Shown: in pieces, positions 33,501 to 45,869 of the stretch
How the letters are laid out: each line of letters opens with the position of its first letter
Numbering within the stretch: position 1 is the first letter of the stretch
Assembly: GCA_031841125.1 (NCBI GenBank)
Contig: CM063110.1
Location: 15,371,626 to 15,435,625 of the forward strand
DNA: 64,000 bases
Reading direction: 5' to 3'
Origin: Acanthococcus lagerstroemiae
Lineage: Eukaryota; Arthropoda; Insecta; Hemiptera; Eriococcidae
Notes under the pieces: model-generated
The model's database searches: none
Told to the model about the DNA's origin: nothing
Seen by the model: the letters and a program-made list of their open reading frames with translations, nothing else
Translations under genes and position numbers: made by a program

Positions 33501-34929
33501 TTAATTACTCAATTTTCCAGGGGTAGCGGGCCCCCCAGTACTTTTCAAAATGGAGAAAAAATTTAGTTCAGCGACCTTGAAAGCTTATTGTTAGATACTG
33601 TATTTATCTCTCTTCTCGCTATAATATACTGGAATCCTGACCTCTTCCTCCACTCCCTCATAGAATAAAACTGCAGTTGATAAGGCAGAAGGACATAGTC
33701 AACTATTACGTTGTATCTTGTCGGATTATGCATTTTTTCATGTCTAACAATCCTATCGGCAGTAGGGCAACGAAGGGGACAAGGTGAGGAGCCACCAAGT
33801 TTAGGCGATTTGGAACATGCTCCACCCGAGTATCTAAATCTGCCTATCGGCTTCTGAGTGCCAAGGGGTGCATCTTCCCTAAATCCGGCACTGAACGTAT
33901 AAAAGTTCCATTAATACGATGTTCGAAATCAGTTCATTCTTATATCTGGAAACTCTCCAAGAATATCAGTTCGAAATGAGCTTTTAAATTATAGCAATTT
34001 GAACTCCTGAACAAACAAGTAAGAGATGCCATTATCCAAAAGTAAACAAAAAAATTACGCGACCGAGACACTAAAACGATTTATAAATTCGGGTACGACA
34101 TTTTTCGAACCTCTTCACACACTTGCGGCTGTTTACGCAGAGACCTAATCAATTTTTTTCGTTTCTTGCTTTCGTCAACCGCATCGACGGAATAATACGC
34201 CCATCTGTTCGCGAATTATTAGCTTATTTTTCTCCAATTCGAAATCTCCGACGTATCACATGCCACATTACGTCGGGCAATCGTTCGCTCTTAATCCTTC
34301 AAGTGCCAGCCTGTTTTGACTAATTTGATTAAAAATTGCTAAATGCAGGGTCATAATGCACAAGTCGCATGACTCAACAAGTTATTGGATCTAATCTTCG
34401 CGTCACTGAAATTGGCCCCATGAGGGGGATAAAATGAAAAGCGTCTATGGTACGTAGTAAATAATCAGGGAGTGAAAGGAAAACTAATTATGGAAACCAT
34501 AGAAAGTATGTATCAAAATGCAACACGCACAAATAAAAATTGAAAACCAAGGAATATCTCAAGTAAAAAGGAGGGGGAGGGTTAACAACACAGCAGGCAT
34601 CAAGTGTGGCGCAGTATACAAACTACACCACACAGAGCGACTTGCATAGTGCTCTGCACCAAATGGAATAAATCAAAAACTATTATTTTAAAGCTCTGAA
34701 TCGACATCACACCTTTACGCTGCACCCCATAGAGCACGTTTTCATTTTCATCATTTTTCTTTTTTCATTTTCATTTTTTCAATTAAACACATGATTGAAA
34801 TGGAAACGTGCTTCATGTGATGCAATTTGAATGTGCGAACTAAAATATTGGCTTATTCTTTTTTATAACAACTGTAATTTTAGTTTTCAAAAAGATCCAA
34901 CAAAGTTTATTCTACATGATGCGGTATGG
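33501..34929. other. Unassigned DNA, possible MITE at 33716-33893
   Basis: The right end CCCTAAATCCGGCACTG at 33893 is like hAT MITE ends (compare 10826). A weak left partner, CTTGTCGGATTATGC, lies at 33716 without a clear duplication. The stretch 34080-34330 is CpG-containing and repeat-free. No coding segment recognised. Confidence 0.35.
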
Positions 34930-35310
34930 AAAGTTATTGTATTTCAAATTGCTGTTGTAGTGAAACCAACGGAGTGGGGGAGTGAGATGTCAGCTGGTGG
35001 CAGTTTAGTTTATCAAGTTTAGGTTATCTGATTGTCTTTCAAATCACTGCAGCAGTGAAAGAAATGAGGGGGAGCGAGATATCAGCTGGTAGCAGTTTAG
35101 TTTATCAAGTTTTGGTTATCTGATTGTCTTTCAAATCGCTGCAGTAGTAAAACAAATGGAGGGGAAGCGAGATATCAACTGGTGGCAGTTTAGTTTATCA
35201 AGTTTTGGTTGTCCGACTGTATTTCAAATCACTGTAGTATTGAAATCAATGGGGAGGGGGGGGGGAGAGACATCAGGTGACGGCAATGTAATTTATCAAG
35301 TCTACGTTAT
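34930..35310. repeat. Tandem repeat, four copies of about 93 bp
   Basis: TTTCAAAT.GCTG..GTAGTGAAA, GGGGGAG.GAGATATCAGCTGG and CAGTTTAGTTTATCAAGTTT recur with TATCAAG at about 35011, 35103, 35196 and 35294. The fourth copy is the most divergent and carries a G run. Confidence 0.9.
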
Positions 35311-35966
35311 CCGTAGTATTCAGCCAAGCTGAATGAGTATAGAACATGATGCACCGCGCGTTTGCGGTTGAGTGGGTTTGTAAGAATCCAGCCCGGTGTA
35401 CACGATCAATTATACTGATGTCAATACAACTGACAACTTCTCTTCAACATTCCATTTTCATTGGAATTTTGATTAACACGAACTCAATTAATTGGTAACT
35501 TACGCACCCGCCTTCAATCCTATTGGCACTTTTCATCAAGGCTTCTAGAACCCTGAATTCTATGTTATTACGAAATAAAACACGTATTTACGCGAGATAC
35601 CAACAAATTAACGCAAGTCTAGGCGATGAACACAGTATATTAGCTACAGTGCGGATCAATGAAGTAGTGCAGAAACCACGTAAGTCCAGCGCATTGAAAC
35701 TCCGCCCACAACGATAGAAATTGCGTAAATGTGCGGAAATTTGCGTGATAATGTCTACTCATCACTAATGCAGCGAGTGTCACGCAATTTTTTCCGCAGA
35801 GACCACCTTAGAAGGCTGTAAACGGTTTTATTTTGTTTCTAAAAAGTTTAGATTTTTGGACTTATGTCGTTTCTGAAATACGCGATTCAAGTACACCCCC
35901 TCCCCCCCGTAAAATATATGTTCATTGGCGATTTTGTCAACTTCTGATACTTTTTCTTTTCTTTAG
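35311..35966. other. Unassigned DNA
   Basis: CpG-containing sequence without a recognised feature. The 64-codon ORF at 35523-35717 shows nothing identifiable. Confidence 0.4.
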
Positions 35967-35969
35967 TTT

Positions 35970-36977
35970 TCAGCATTTTATATGCTTTTACTACTGGGTA
36001 TACTTGAGCGAAAACCGAAACGCTCCCTCCATAACGGCGCCCCGTAACGTTCCTGTTACTATGAGGTCATACCACTGGGTATACTTCAGCGAAAGCCGTA
36101 ACGTTCCTGTTATTTTGACATCATACTACTGGGTATACTTCAGCGAAAGCCATAACGCTCCTGTTATTATGACATCATACTACTGGGCATACTTGAGGAA
36201 AAACCATAACCCTCCCCCCATAATGCTCCTGTTATTATGACGTCATACTACTGAGTATAACCATAACACGCCCCGTAACAATCCTGTTATTATGACGTCA
36301 TACTACTGGGTATACTTGAGCAAAAACTGTAACGCTCCCCGTAACACTCCTGTTACTATGATGCCATACTACTGGGTATATGTGAGCGAAAGCCTAACTC
36401 TCCCCCCATAACGTTCCTGTTATTATGACGTCATACTACTGGGTATACTTGGGCAAAAAGTGTAACGCTCCTGTTATTATGACATCTTACTACTGGGTAT
36501 ACTTGAGTAAAAACCATAACACTCCCCGTAAGGATCCTGTTATTATGACATCATACTGCTGGGTATACTAGAGCGAAAACCGTAACGCTCCCCCCGGTAA
36601 CGCTCCTGTTACTATGACGTCATATTACTGAGTATACTTGAGCAAAAACCATAACGCTTCCCCTGTAACGCTCCTGTTATTATGACGTCATACTGCTGGG
36701 TATACTTGAGCAAAAACTGTAACACTCCTGTTACTATGACATCATACTACTGAGTATACTTGGGCGAAAACTGTAACGCTCCCCCGTAGCGGCCCTCCGT
36801 AACGCTCCTTTTATTATGACGTCACACTACTAAGTATAATTGAGCGAAAATCGTGTTTATACATTTCTATGGAAATTTATCTGTTAAACAATAACATTTT
36901 TGCAACAAATCTCGCCAATCCAATACATCAGACAGGGTTTTTATTAGGGTACAAAAGCATGTAAAATGTTATGCTAC
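35970..36977. mobile_element. TIR element filled with a minisatellite, copy 1
   Basis: The left end AGCATTTTATATGCTTTTACT and the right end GTACAAAAGCATGTAAAATGTT (about 36950-36972) are inverted repeats. The related copy at 39087-39830 has the same ends. The interior is mostly the minisatellite listed separately, then TCTATGGAAATTTAT-like unique sequence. No coding capacity. Confidence 0.75.
35991..36853. repeat. Minisatellite with TGACGTCA octamers, about 14 units
   Basis: Units of about 53-80 bp read ACTACTGGGTATACTTGAGC, AAAACCGTAACGCTCCCC, GTAACGCTCCTGTTATT and ATGACGTCAT. Unit starts lie near 35994, 36074, 36129, 36183, 36251, 36306, 36372, 36440, 36493, 36549, 36628, 36695, 36750 and 36829. 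The perfect palindrome TGACGTCA occurs at 36238, 36293, 36426, 36615, 36683 and 36817; TGACATCA replaces it in several other units. This octamer is the consensus cAMP response element. Confidence 0.92.
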
Positions 36978-38779
36978 GTCGTATTTTTATTTTTATTCAT
37001 TTTTTGTTATTGTCTCAATCTTGTGTACCAGAAAGTAAGGTACTTCTGTGTTTCCAGAGTTTGGTTCACTGTTTTGCTCCTTATTTTTATCCTCGTATAG
37101 TTGGGAATATTTTCGAGATAGCCTTTTCAAGATGATCCACATTTTCCGCTGCTGTTTTGTATCAGTACATCTAAGTCAATCTCTTCAAACAATCTACTGA
37201 TTTCGACTTGGTAAACTCCCGAGTTTTCAACCTTAAATATATCCTTTCTTTTATTGACTTTAGATATGTAGAAACTTTTCCTCATCTTCATCCTTCCCGC
37301 AACAGAAAGGCGTTGGAAAATGTTCAGCCCCTCTGGGGAGGCGTTAGCTTTAAAAAGGTTCATAACCACTGAACTACACTTTCTCATAATCGTTCTCTAA
37401 AAAGAAGCAAAAAGATTCGGATTATTCGATTTTTTGACGTAACCGACCTTCCTACCACGTCGCAGGGGGAGACTGTAAATGTGTCAAAAATAAACATGGC
37501 AAATTTTCGACAACCTAGTTTGTGTCATTTTGATACACATGGCTGGCACTTCGAGAGTTTTTTAACGCCGTCCGTTTTTCTACGCCGGAACTTCTATGCA
37601 CATAAAAACACTGACAAGATACAGGCGTCGATTCCGAGGCGACGTACACTCGTATTTCGTTATCGAATCGAGTATTTCGTAATTAGAGGAACACGACGGC
37701 TATTAATTTTCGAATACACACACACACATTCCTGAAACGTAAGCCAGTCAAACGTATCATTAGCTAGATTAACGAACGTCGTCGAATCCAATTTACTTAA
37801 TTTTCGTTACCTAACTTGTACTCACCATTAATCTAATAATGCTAAGTAATTAAAAGATGGGAATTCGACTCCAGTACTATGAACAACGTATATGTATATG
37901 GTACGAGATATGGTACACGGATACTACCTACTGTACGTAGTAAACACCCACTAAATGACGGACTTTCGGTGTAGTATACATATAGTATAGGTACTGCACA
38001 CGGGGTGTATTAATTAGCCCTCGAAAACTAACCTACCCTTCCGTAACACTCGTAAATTTAAAAGCACAATTTCCAATGCGTGCGGGTGCTCGTATTCGAT
38101 GTCCTTTTTCTTCAACTAGATATACATACAGTCTCAGTGGGCACGGTCGGGAAACACGCGAATGTCGGCCAATCGCATGCACACATTGCTCGAAGACGTA
38201 CAACTGAACCACCAATTTAATCACACCGATAACACGAGATGCACAATATAATAACATTTAACTGGGTAAAAAATAACGCACCAGCTTCTAAAACACTCGC
38301 TGATAACAGGTTTATCAAATTTAGGACATCGTTTCGTGTTTATGGCCACACTCAGACCGAAGGAAAATTTTGCAGCTGTGGGCAGGGGCGCGTTTGCACC
38401 CATTCAACGAGGTCACGAGATTTCGAAAGGATCAAATACGACGAAACGTCGAAAATGCTCCCCCCCCCCCCGCTCATGAGAGCAAAGCTAGTCCCAAATG
38501 ACCGAATTGCGGAAGCCTCGAAAAACACGAACACGCTCCTGACTGACGGAGAAATGTACGATGGTTAGAATGCGGACAACATTCAGATCCCTTCGCTGTT
38601 ACTCAAGTTCCGAATCTGATCCTTTTACGAGGGTCGTTCAAAAAGTAAGGTAACAAAGCCAATGAAAAAATCACAACGAATTAGAGAAATGTTGACATAA
38701 TGGGGTTATCAAAAACGCGAATTTTTTGGAGAAAATTTGTAAAAAAAAGAAAAGAAAAATAGACGGACACTATATTTCT
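36978..38779. other. Apparently single-copy, CpG-containing DNA
   Basis: No repeat family or coding motif is recognised. The part 37490-38570 is distinctly richer in CpG and in ORFs of 60-109 codons, none with recognisable domains. Candidate host intronic or regulatory DNA. Confidence 0.4.
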
Positions 38780-39030
38780 TTGACTCCGGCCATACCAAGG
38801 GTTTCAGAAGAACTGGTTTCTACGTAAATAAAAAATGGATTAACGAAATTACTGAAATTAAAGCCATATTTCCGACAGGATACCTAAGTGTACTCAAAAT
38901 AAAAATTGGAAGAAAGCTGAATCGCCTGATCATGTAAGTATATGCACCCACCCATACGGCCAATACAAAAGAAACAGAAAATTTTTACAAAAAATTACAG
39001 GAAACATACGAAGTAGAAAAATAATATTTA
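38780..39030 (+). mobile_element. LINE endonuclease-domain relic
   Basis: The plus strand reads GHTKGFRRTGFYVNKKWINE, then AIFPTGYLSVLKIKI and VYAPTHTANTKETENFYKKL with short breaks. This is the middle of a LINE apurinic endonuclease domain. It is short, broken and without a neighbouring reverse transcriptase. Confidence 0.75.
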
Positions 39031-39086
39031 CAATATAAGTGAAGTAGATACCAAATATGGGGTAGGCTCCTAATATGGGCTATTCA

Positions 39087-39830
39087 TTTTAGCATTTTAT
39101 ATGCTTTTACTGCTGGGTATACTTGAACGAAAACCGTAACGAAAAACCGTACGCTCCCCCGATACAAATTCAGTGGTTGAGATTTCCATGGAAATTAATT
39201 TTAGCATTTTATATGCTTTTACTACTGATTATACTTGAGCGAAAACAGTAACGCTGCTCCAGTAATGCTCCCCCGACACGAATTCCAGTGGTTTCTTCCA
39301 GCCATGGGTATACTTGAGCGAAAACTGTAACTCCAGCCATGTGATCATTGATCTTGTTCTTTGCTGCACCCTGCGCAACTACAGTTCTTCTTCTTTTCTC
39401 TTCTCATTTCCAGCTCAGTTCAACTCACAGTTCTTTAGTTCTTCATGGTGACAACATTCAGTTCAGTGGCTGACATTTCCATTTTCCTCCAACCATGAGT
39501 ATACTTGAGCGAAACCCGTAACGCTCCCCGACACAAATTAGTGGTTGACATTTGCTGCGCCAAGCGCGACTGCAATCTGCAGCCGTGTTGTTAATAGAAA
39601 TTTCCATGCCCCCGACACGAAGCCAGTGCGTATGATTTGGCTCTTCATGGTGACAATTCAGTTCAGTCGTTGACATTTCTATGGAAATTTATTTTTCTTC
39701 CAACCATGTTGATTTTGATCTTCGCTGCGCCCTGTGCGACTACAGTCTGCAGCAGTGTTGTCAATAGACATTTCCATGGATTTTTTTTTTATTAGAGTAC
39801 GAAAGCATATAAAATATTACATGTATCTGT
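39087..39830. mobile_element. TIR element of the CATTTTATATGC family, copy 2
   Basis: It starts TTAGCATTTTATATGCTTTTACTGC, restarts once at 39200, and ends ATTAGAGTACGAAAGCATATAAAATATT, the inverse of the start. Units with GGGTATACTTGAGCGAAAAC..GTAACGCTCCCC recur at about 39116, 39229, 39306 and 39490, separated by TTCAGTTCAGT.G.TGACATTTC and GCGC.ACTGCA.TCTGCAGC.GTGTTG. TGACGTCA octamers are absent here. Confidence 0.75.
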
Positions 39831-40430
39831 AGGAGACACGTATTTTTTAAAACCAAAATCGGGTGATTTTATGGGGTTTTTGCTGATGTTTGAAAGTCTG
39901 ACAGACCGGTGAGGCTCTGAGATAGTGCAGAAGCTTATAGAGAAGAAGAAAAGAGATGCAGCTTCGAGGAAAAATATACAACCAGAAAGTGAACTCTTTC
40001 AATAGTTCTGCGATAAACGATGACCCAGTAAATATCAAAATCAGATTAAATAAGGAATACATAAATGTTAATCCTGACTGTGAACTGATTAAGCAGAGCA
40101 AGGGAACACGAATTGTCTGACAAATAACTCAAGATATTGATTTCCCAGAGAAACAGAGCCATCAATCATACGAGCTTCAAATTTCTCATATAAGCAAGTA
40201 GCGCACTCTGTAAAATCATAGTCAAAACAATAGCCTGAAGTGAGAAAATAACCTCTTCATCTAAAATTCCCATATATAATCAATGGAGAGAATATTATCG
40301 GTTTATCACCAAATGCTGATTTTTATGTGTCACGTTAAGAAATTTTATGAAATTAAAGCGGACGATTTTGAATTTACAAAACACAAAGAAGAAATTTGTG
40401 GTAAATCATTTAATTAGATGAAGAACACAG
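39831..40430. other. Unassigned DNA
   Basis: No feature recognised. Confidence 0.4.
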
Positions 40431-40431
40431 C

Positions 40432-41225
40432 TTCCATCTACACAGCCGAACTTCATGCTATCCTACAGTGCCTAGTCACGATCTCCTCGCTCGAAGACCC
40501 ACCCAGCCCTATCTGGTCCTTTCAGATTCACATTTCTCCTTAAGGTCTATTTCCGATCGCCTTTCAATGCACACTCTTGTCCAACGCATCCAACTCATTC
40601 TGCATCTCATTTCCTTAACCACCAAGAGAATTTCACTCATCTGGATCCCAAGCCATATTGCTATTCCAGGAAATGAGACAGTTGATCAAGCAGCACAGCA
40701 AGCTACACACAGCTCCCATATATCACTCGTCACCTCCCTATCTCAACAAATCTCACTTCCGCCATTCGTCAGACCATTTTGCGTGAGCGGTTCAAAGAGT
40801 GGCGGCATCAAGGCCTCTCAGCACAACAAGCTTGCACAAATGAAGCTTACACCTGTCCCCTCGTCCCAACGTTCCTCCCACCGCGAAGAAGTTATCATCA
40901 TCCGCCTAAGGATTGTACATACACACCTCATACATACGCATCTTCTCACTAACCTTTATCCCCTCAACTGCCCCCACTGTGAAGATGAAGACTCTCTCAC
41001 CGTGGACCACCTCTTCTCATACTCCTCGCTTACCTGCCTTCGTACCTCTCACTACGTCCCCCACAGTCGAATTTTGGCCCTCTTCAACTCCCATAAGCAC
41101 ATAAACAACACCCTCAACTACCTTTCCGCTGCTGGATACCTCTACGACATATAGACAACAACCTTTTCCGAGCCCATAGCCCGAGAGTGTAGCTCCGTGG
41201 CTCGATAATTATATAATTAAAAACA
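40432..41225 (+). mobile_element. Non-LTR retrotransposon 3' end: RNase H and zinc knuckle
   Basis: The frame starting at 40432 reads TASIYTAELHAILQ, with the Glu of the RNase H core. After a frameshift near 40500 the frame reads YLVLSDSHFSLRSI (core Asp), ISLIWIPSHIAIPGNETVDQ (C-terminal RNase H motif) and then CPHCEDEDSLTVDHLF, the C-terminal zinc-binding motif, ending at 41154. RNase H plus zinc knuckle is the C-terminus of ORF2 in RNase-H-bearing LINEs (I/R1/LOA groups). It differs from the other LINE relics here, which lack RNase H. The copy is 5'-truncated and frameshifted. Its 3' tail is AT-rich. Confidence 0.85.
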
Positions 41226-41720
41226 AAAAAAGATGAAGATTTTAGCTGTTAATAGAGTGCGTTACAATTTTTTGTTCCTTCAATAAATGTATTGTACTTT
41301 TTTTTGTTGAAAAATGTGATCAATTCCTAATGTGGGGTACCGTATTTATTCACAAAATGACCCGTAAGAATTTAAAACAACCGCAAAAAAATAAAGAAAA
41401 TGGAACCGAAAAGACATGAAACTTGCAGTAAATGATGTAACAAAATTTCAAACACATTTTTTTGTACCTTTTCTCTACATCAATTCATTATGAAAAACAA
41501 GATACTCCACATTAGGAGCACTATTTTTAGAAGTGATGTTAATCTTTTCAGTAAATTTGAGATAATTGATATTTAAAAAAAATACATATTCGATTACCAA
41601 CACCTTCCACATAAGAATTAGACTACTTATTGTACATCCATACCTCAACATTTGCCAGCATACTTCTTATTTTCGTTTCATACGCTTTTAAAATTATGTA
41701 CCCCAATTTGGTATTTTTAC
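41226..41720. other. Unassigned AT-rich DNA
   Basis: Nothing recognised. Confidence 0.4.
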
Positions 41721-43015
41721 TCTAATGGGTGATTTCAACGCGAAGCTAGGGAAACAACTTGATGTAGAATATTATAGCAGTATCGGAAAATTTTGCACAG
41801 AGGAAACTCTAAACAAAAATGGAGAAAGCGTGTTAAACAACTCGTTGGAAATAGCTAACACCTTTTTCTTTTTTTACGAAAAGTAAAAATAAAAAATGCA
41901 CATGGATGGCGCCGGATGGAATTACCAGAAATGAAACAGACTCGATACGAGGGTAGTGACGGACGTGGCCAGATGTGACCATTTTGAATTCCCATCGGCC
42001 CATAGGCTTATAAGAATGAAAGTAGAAATACCGAGAAGAACCAAAGTAAACAACTACTTAAAAGAGAAGAAAAACGGAAGGTATGTGATTCCCAATTGGA
42101 GACTTTCGGAAGCAAAAAAATACTTGAAAGAAGAACTCCAAAAAATAAGCTGGGTGGAGACATGCCCAGAGCAGGAAGTTTATAATAATATTTAAAAAAA
42201 AAAATCAAAAAAGTAATCGAGAAATTTAGCAAGAGAGGTTTAAGGAAGTAAAAATAATAAACTTTCAGAAAAAACAAAATTATTACGCGAAGAAAGAAAC
42301 CCTCTGGCTAAAAAACAAAATGAAACCTTATGAGAGAAAATAGGGTTATCGGAAATCAGGAAAACTGTCAAAAAAGAAATCAGGAAAGATATCCACTTAT
42401 AAAACACATAGATACTATGTATGAAATTTTACATCAGTCAGGTTCGATGAAAAAAGCTAAAAGAGAAGTCTTCAGTGACCAAAATATTATTCTAATAATA
42501 ATAGATAAAGAAGGTAAACTTAGTTTCGGAAGAAATGTAAATGTGACAACTGAATCTTATGCTATAGATTCTACAGAAAAGAAAAAGATGAACATGAGGA
42601 AGATATCCCCTCGGTTTTCAAAATAAGGAAATATTACCACAATTTCTGATTAGGGAAACCCTAGCCATACTGGAAAATCTGAAACCAGGAAAAGATTGGA
42701 ACTATGAATTTAGATTTTTTGCAGAAGAGTTAGCACCAAGCTTGACAAAAATATTTAACAACATTTTAGAAAAGGAAACAATACCCCCAATGGAAATTTT
42801 CGGGAATACTCTTCAGAAAAGGGGACAGAAACGATATAAACAATTATAGACCGGTAAGTCTGAGTTCAAACCTAGGAACAATTTTCGGCAAACTTCTGAA
42901 AAATCGTATTTATTCACAACTAGACCCATGTCAAGGTCCAGAACAGGCAGGATTTACGAATAATAGATCAACCGCCGATCAACTGTTTATAATAAGACGA
43001 AACTAATCGAAAAGT
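41721..43015 (+). mobile_element. LINE relic, endonuclease end to reverse transcriptase start
   Basis: The plus strand reads LMGDFNAKLGKQLDVE and ENGxSVLNNSLEIANTFF (endonuclease), AHRLIRMKVEIPRRTKV (end of endonuclease), a linker rich in Lys and Glu, then ETLAILENLKPGKDW and, after frameshifts, NYRPVSLSSNLGTIFGKLL and GPEQAGFTNNRSTADQLF of the reverse transcriptase fingers. Stops and frameshifts are many. It stops before the catalytic palm, so it is 3'-truncated or cut by a later insertion. Confidence 0.8.
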
Positions 43016-44944
43016 CAATAGAATAAAACCAACATCTGTATCTGCTTTTCATCAATTTTCAAGCCCCAATCTGCCCCTGGGTACGTCCTTGGTAGAAATC
43101 AGAAAATACAACTCCAACGGAGGTAAAGCAGCTCACCCTTGAAATGTAACTCACTATCTTATACTCGTATACAGTTCCACAATTACAAATTATTAGCTCT
43201 GGTCTGTTGCAGCTAGTGAGCAGAGCTCACTCACAAGAACCAACTCTTCGTCCTATTTTATTTTCTAAAAGTTAATTACAGTCGGTGAGTCAGCTGCCAG
43301 TGCGGCAACATCGGATCTTAGATTGAAAAACAATATTAAAATGAAAAATGATCGAAACAAGCTTATCAGAGTACAGCGTAACGTGGCATAAACCTCTCCT
43401 GAAACTATAGGTATGTCTGTAAGAATGGCGAAGGTCATAATGGGCTCAGACACTTGCTGAGCAGTCTAGTCCTTACAAGTGTTTGTCGAAATGAACACAA
43501 AATGATAAACTCGAAGTACTACCTATTCAGTATCTACTACTACATGGCAGATTGTAACTAAAATTTGTACGACGCGGTTGTACAACCACGAAGTGCCAGG
43601 CCAAGATGAAATATAGAGTCGATATCAAATTGCCAGCTCAAGTTCGCACTTCATTTTGCAGTCGTTGCGAGCAGATTAGACACTAATTTATTCTCCCCAG
43701 GAGGTACGGATGATGTTATCCACTACCGCACATATATAAGGCAAACTATACAACTTTTGATCGACTCGGGTTTCAAATAAACGCCCAAAAAATTGATTCC
43801 TGGAAACCGGATCGATGGTGGTTTTACGTCGCAGCACAATCGGTAAATATTATCAACGAAGAATTTTTATCAGAGAAAGTATTGCCGTTAAAAACTCATC
43901 ACCGAGGACGACGATACTCGAGTACTTTATACAGGCAAGATAGTGCAATGATAAATATTTGAAGTGCGCTTTACATGTATGTATGATTCGAGTACACACG
44001 TTATTGTCACAAATAACATGGTCGTCGATAACGATGAACCTTTCGGGTAATACGAATTCGTTAATCTCGCTATCCATTTATCAATATTATATATAGTTTT
44101 CTGACTGCAGAAACGTATATATGCTATAGGTTTCCACACATTGTGACTTCAGCTGGGAAAAATGACCCATGCACATCTGCGCGAATTGCAATGACGTATA
44201 TTCCGCCCGAATCACAATGACGTACATCATCGCGAATCGCACTTTTTTAATAATTTGTCATTTCGCCTTGACGGATATAGGTGGTTGAGATTGATGCGAT
44301 GCTGTTTCATGGTAGACCGAGGAATATAAATGACCCATCAATTAGCCCCAAGCTGAGAATGTAGCTGTAGAATCGGCAGCAGGAGTCTAACTGAAGGAAT
44401 ACTGGCCAAGTCCACGCATCGCTCTAAGGTCATTCTACCCGTGCTTTGTAATCATCAGCTCCGTTGCGTGACCACTTTTCCCGAGGGAACAACATCGGAC
44501 AAAATATATTCGGTAAACGAGTGAAAAAAAACCTCTCCACTCCGATTTTGGCCTCCGAATTTGGAAAAGTAAATCTTTCCAAGGTCGGTGCCCCTATTGT
44601 TTTCCCTCTCCCGAAGCTATGGACCTGACAGTTACCTATTAGTTACTGAAAGGAACTATCCCGTGAATAGGAATTTTCCTACTAGCTGGCCCTATCAGGA
44701 ATTCTGAATTCACATCACAATGAATTAACAAGAATTCATCCCAGGCTTGCGGTATGAAAAAATGCTATCAAGTATTCTCCTATTCAGTCAGCTCTTCTAT
44801 TCCATGTCTGTCACTCAAACTTCATGACAAATTAGCCGGGGTAGTTTGCCATTGCTTTCCCCACAGTTTGTTGCTGCGTTAGAGTAATTCCTTCTCTACG
44901 CCGGCCTAGTCCTTACTAGCTATGTGTTTATAATGCTGAATAAC
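43016..44944. other. Unassigned, largely repeat-free DNA
   Basis: No gene or repeat array recognised. CpG-containing between 43540 and 44330. ORFs of up to 74 codons show nothing identifiable. Confidence 0.4.
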
Positions 44945-45700
44945 AAAGCCACATACAACACAGCATCAAACCATCGAACCTTCAGATACTGATGGTGACT
45001 TGCTCATCTGCGAATATAATGTCTTTGTTCCTGAGAACTGGCAAGGAACTGTAGAGTACACACGCTATCCATCCATCTCAACTAGTACCACCTGTTTCAC
45101 AATACTGAGAAAGCGGCAACGGAACCATACACAAGACAACATAGCATCTTCGAACCATGGATCCTTCAGATACTGGTAGTGATGGCTTGTTCTGGGAGTA
45201 GAATGTGTTATTCCTGAGAACTGGCGAAGAACTGTAGAGCACGCTACCTACCCGTCTTGAATGGTATAGCATTTCGCAATACTGAGTATATATTTAAGCG
45301 ACAACCGATAGCCACACACAACACAACATCAAACCATCAATCTTTCAGATACTGATACTGACTTGTTCTGCGAGTATTATGCTTTGTTTCTGAGAACTGG
45401 CGAGGAACTGTAGAGTACACTATCTATGTCCATCTCAACAAGTACCACGAGTTTTAAAATAATGAGAAAGCAACAATGCAGCCACATACAACACAGCATC
45501 AAACCATCGAGCCTTCAGATATTGGTAGTGGCTTGTTTTGCAAGTACATATAATGCCTTATCCCTCTGAGAACTGATGAAACACAGTATAGCACGCTACC
45601 TATCTATTTTGCCTAGAACCACGTGTTCCACAACATTGAGTAGGCGATAACTAAGCCGCACACAACGCAGCATCAAACCATCACGTCTTCTTATACAGTT
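44945..45700. repeat. Satellite, four units of about 171-186 bp plus a partial one
   Basis: ACACAACATCAAACCATC-like unit starts lie near 44950, 45127, 45313, 45484 and 45657. Each unit holds TTCAGATACTG..AGTGACTTGTTCTG, CTGAGAACTGGCGA.GAACTGTAGAG.ACGCTA and ACCACGTGTTTCACAATACTGAG. Units differ by substitutions and short indels. The array stops about 60 bp before the Helitron end at 45760. Confidence 0.9.
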
Positions 45701-45869
45701 ACAGTAATGCATGTAATATTCCTCTAATAAAGGTATTAACTAAATTTTCTTTTTAAATACTAGGGGGTTTCGCCCCCTGGCCGCTTCGCGGCCCAATCCC
45801 CCCGCCGGCACTCGCTTTGCGCCTCGTCCGACCACCACAGTCCTCAGTGTTTGGTCTAAAACTTTTGTT

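Noticed and set aside
33716..33893. hAT MITE with CCGGATTTA-type ends
   Set aside because: Only the right end is convincing; the left partner is weak and the flanks do not match over 8 bp. Kept only as a possibility within an unassigned stretch.
40468..41154. 228-codon ORF as a host gene
   Set aside because: It contains RNase H and zinc-knuckle motifs in the order of a LINE ORF2 C-terminus and is frameshifted upstream.
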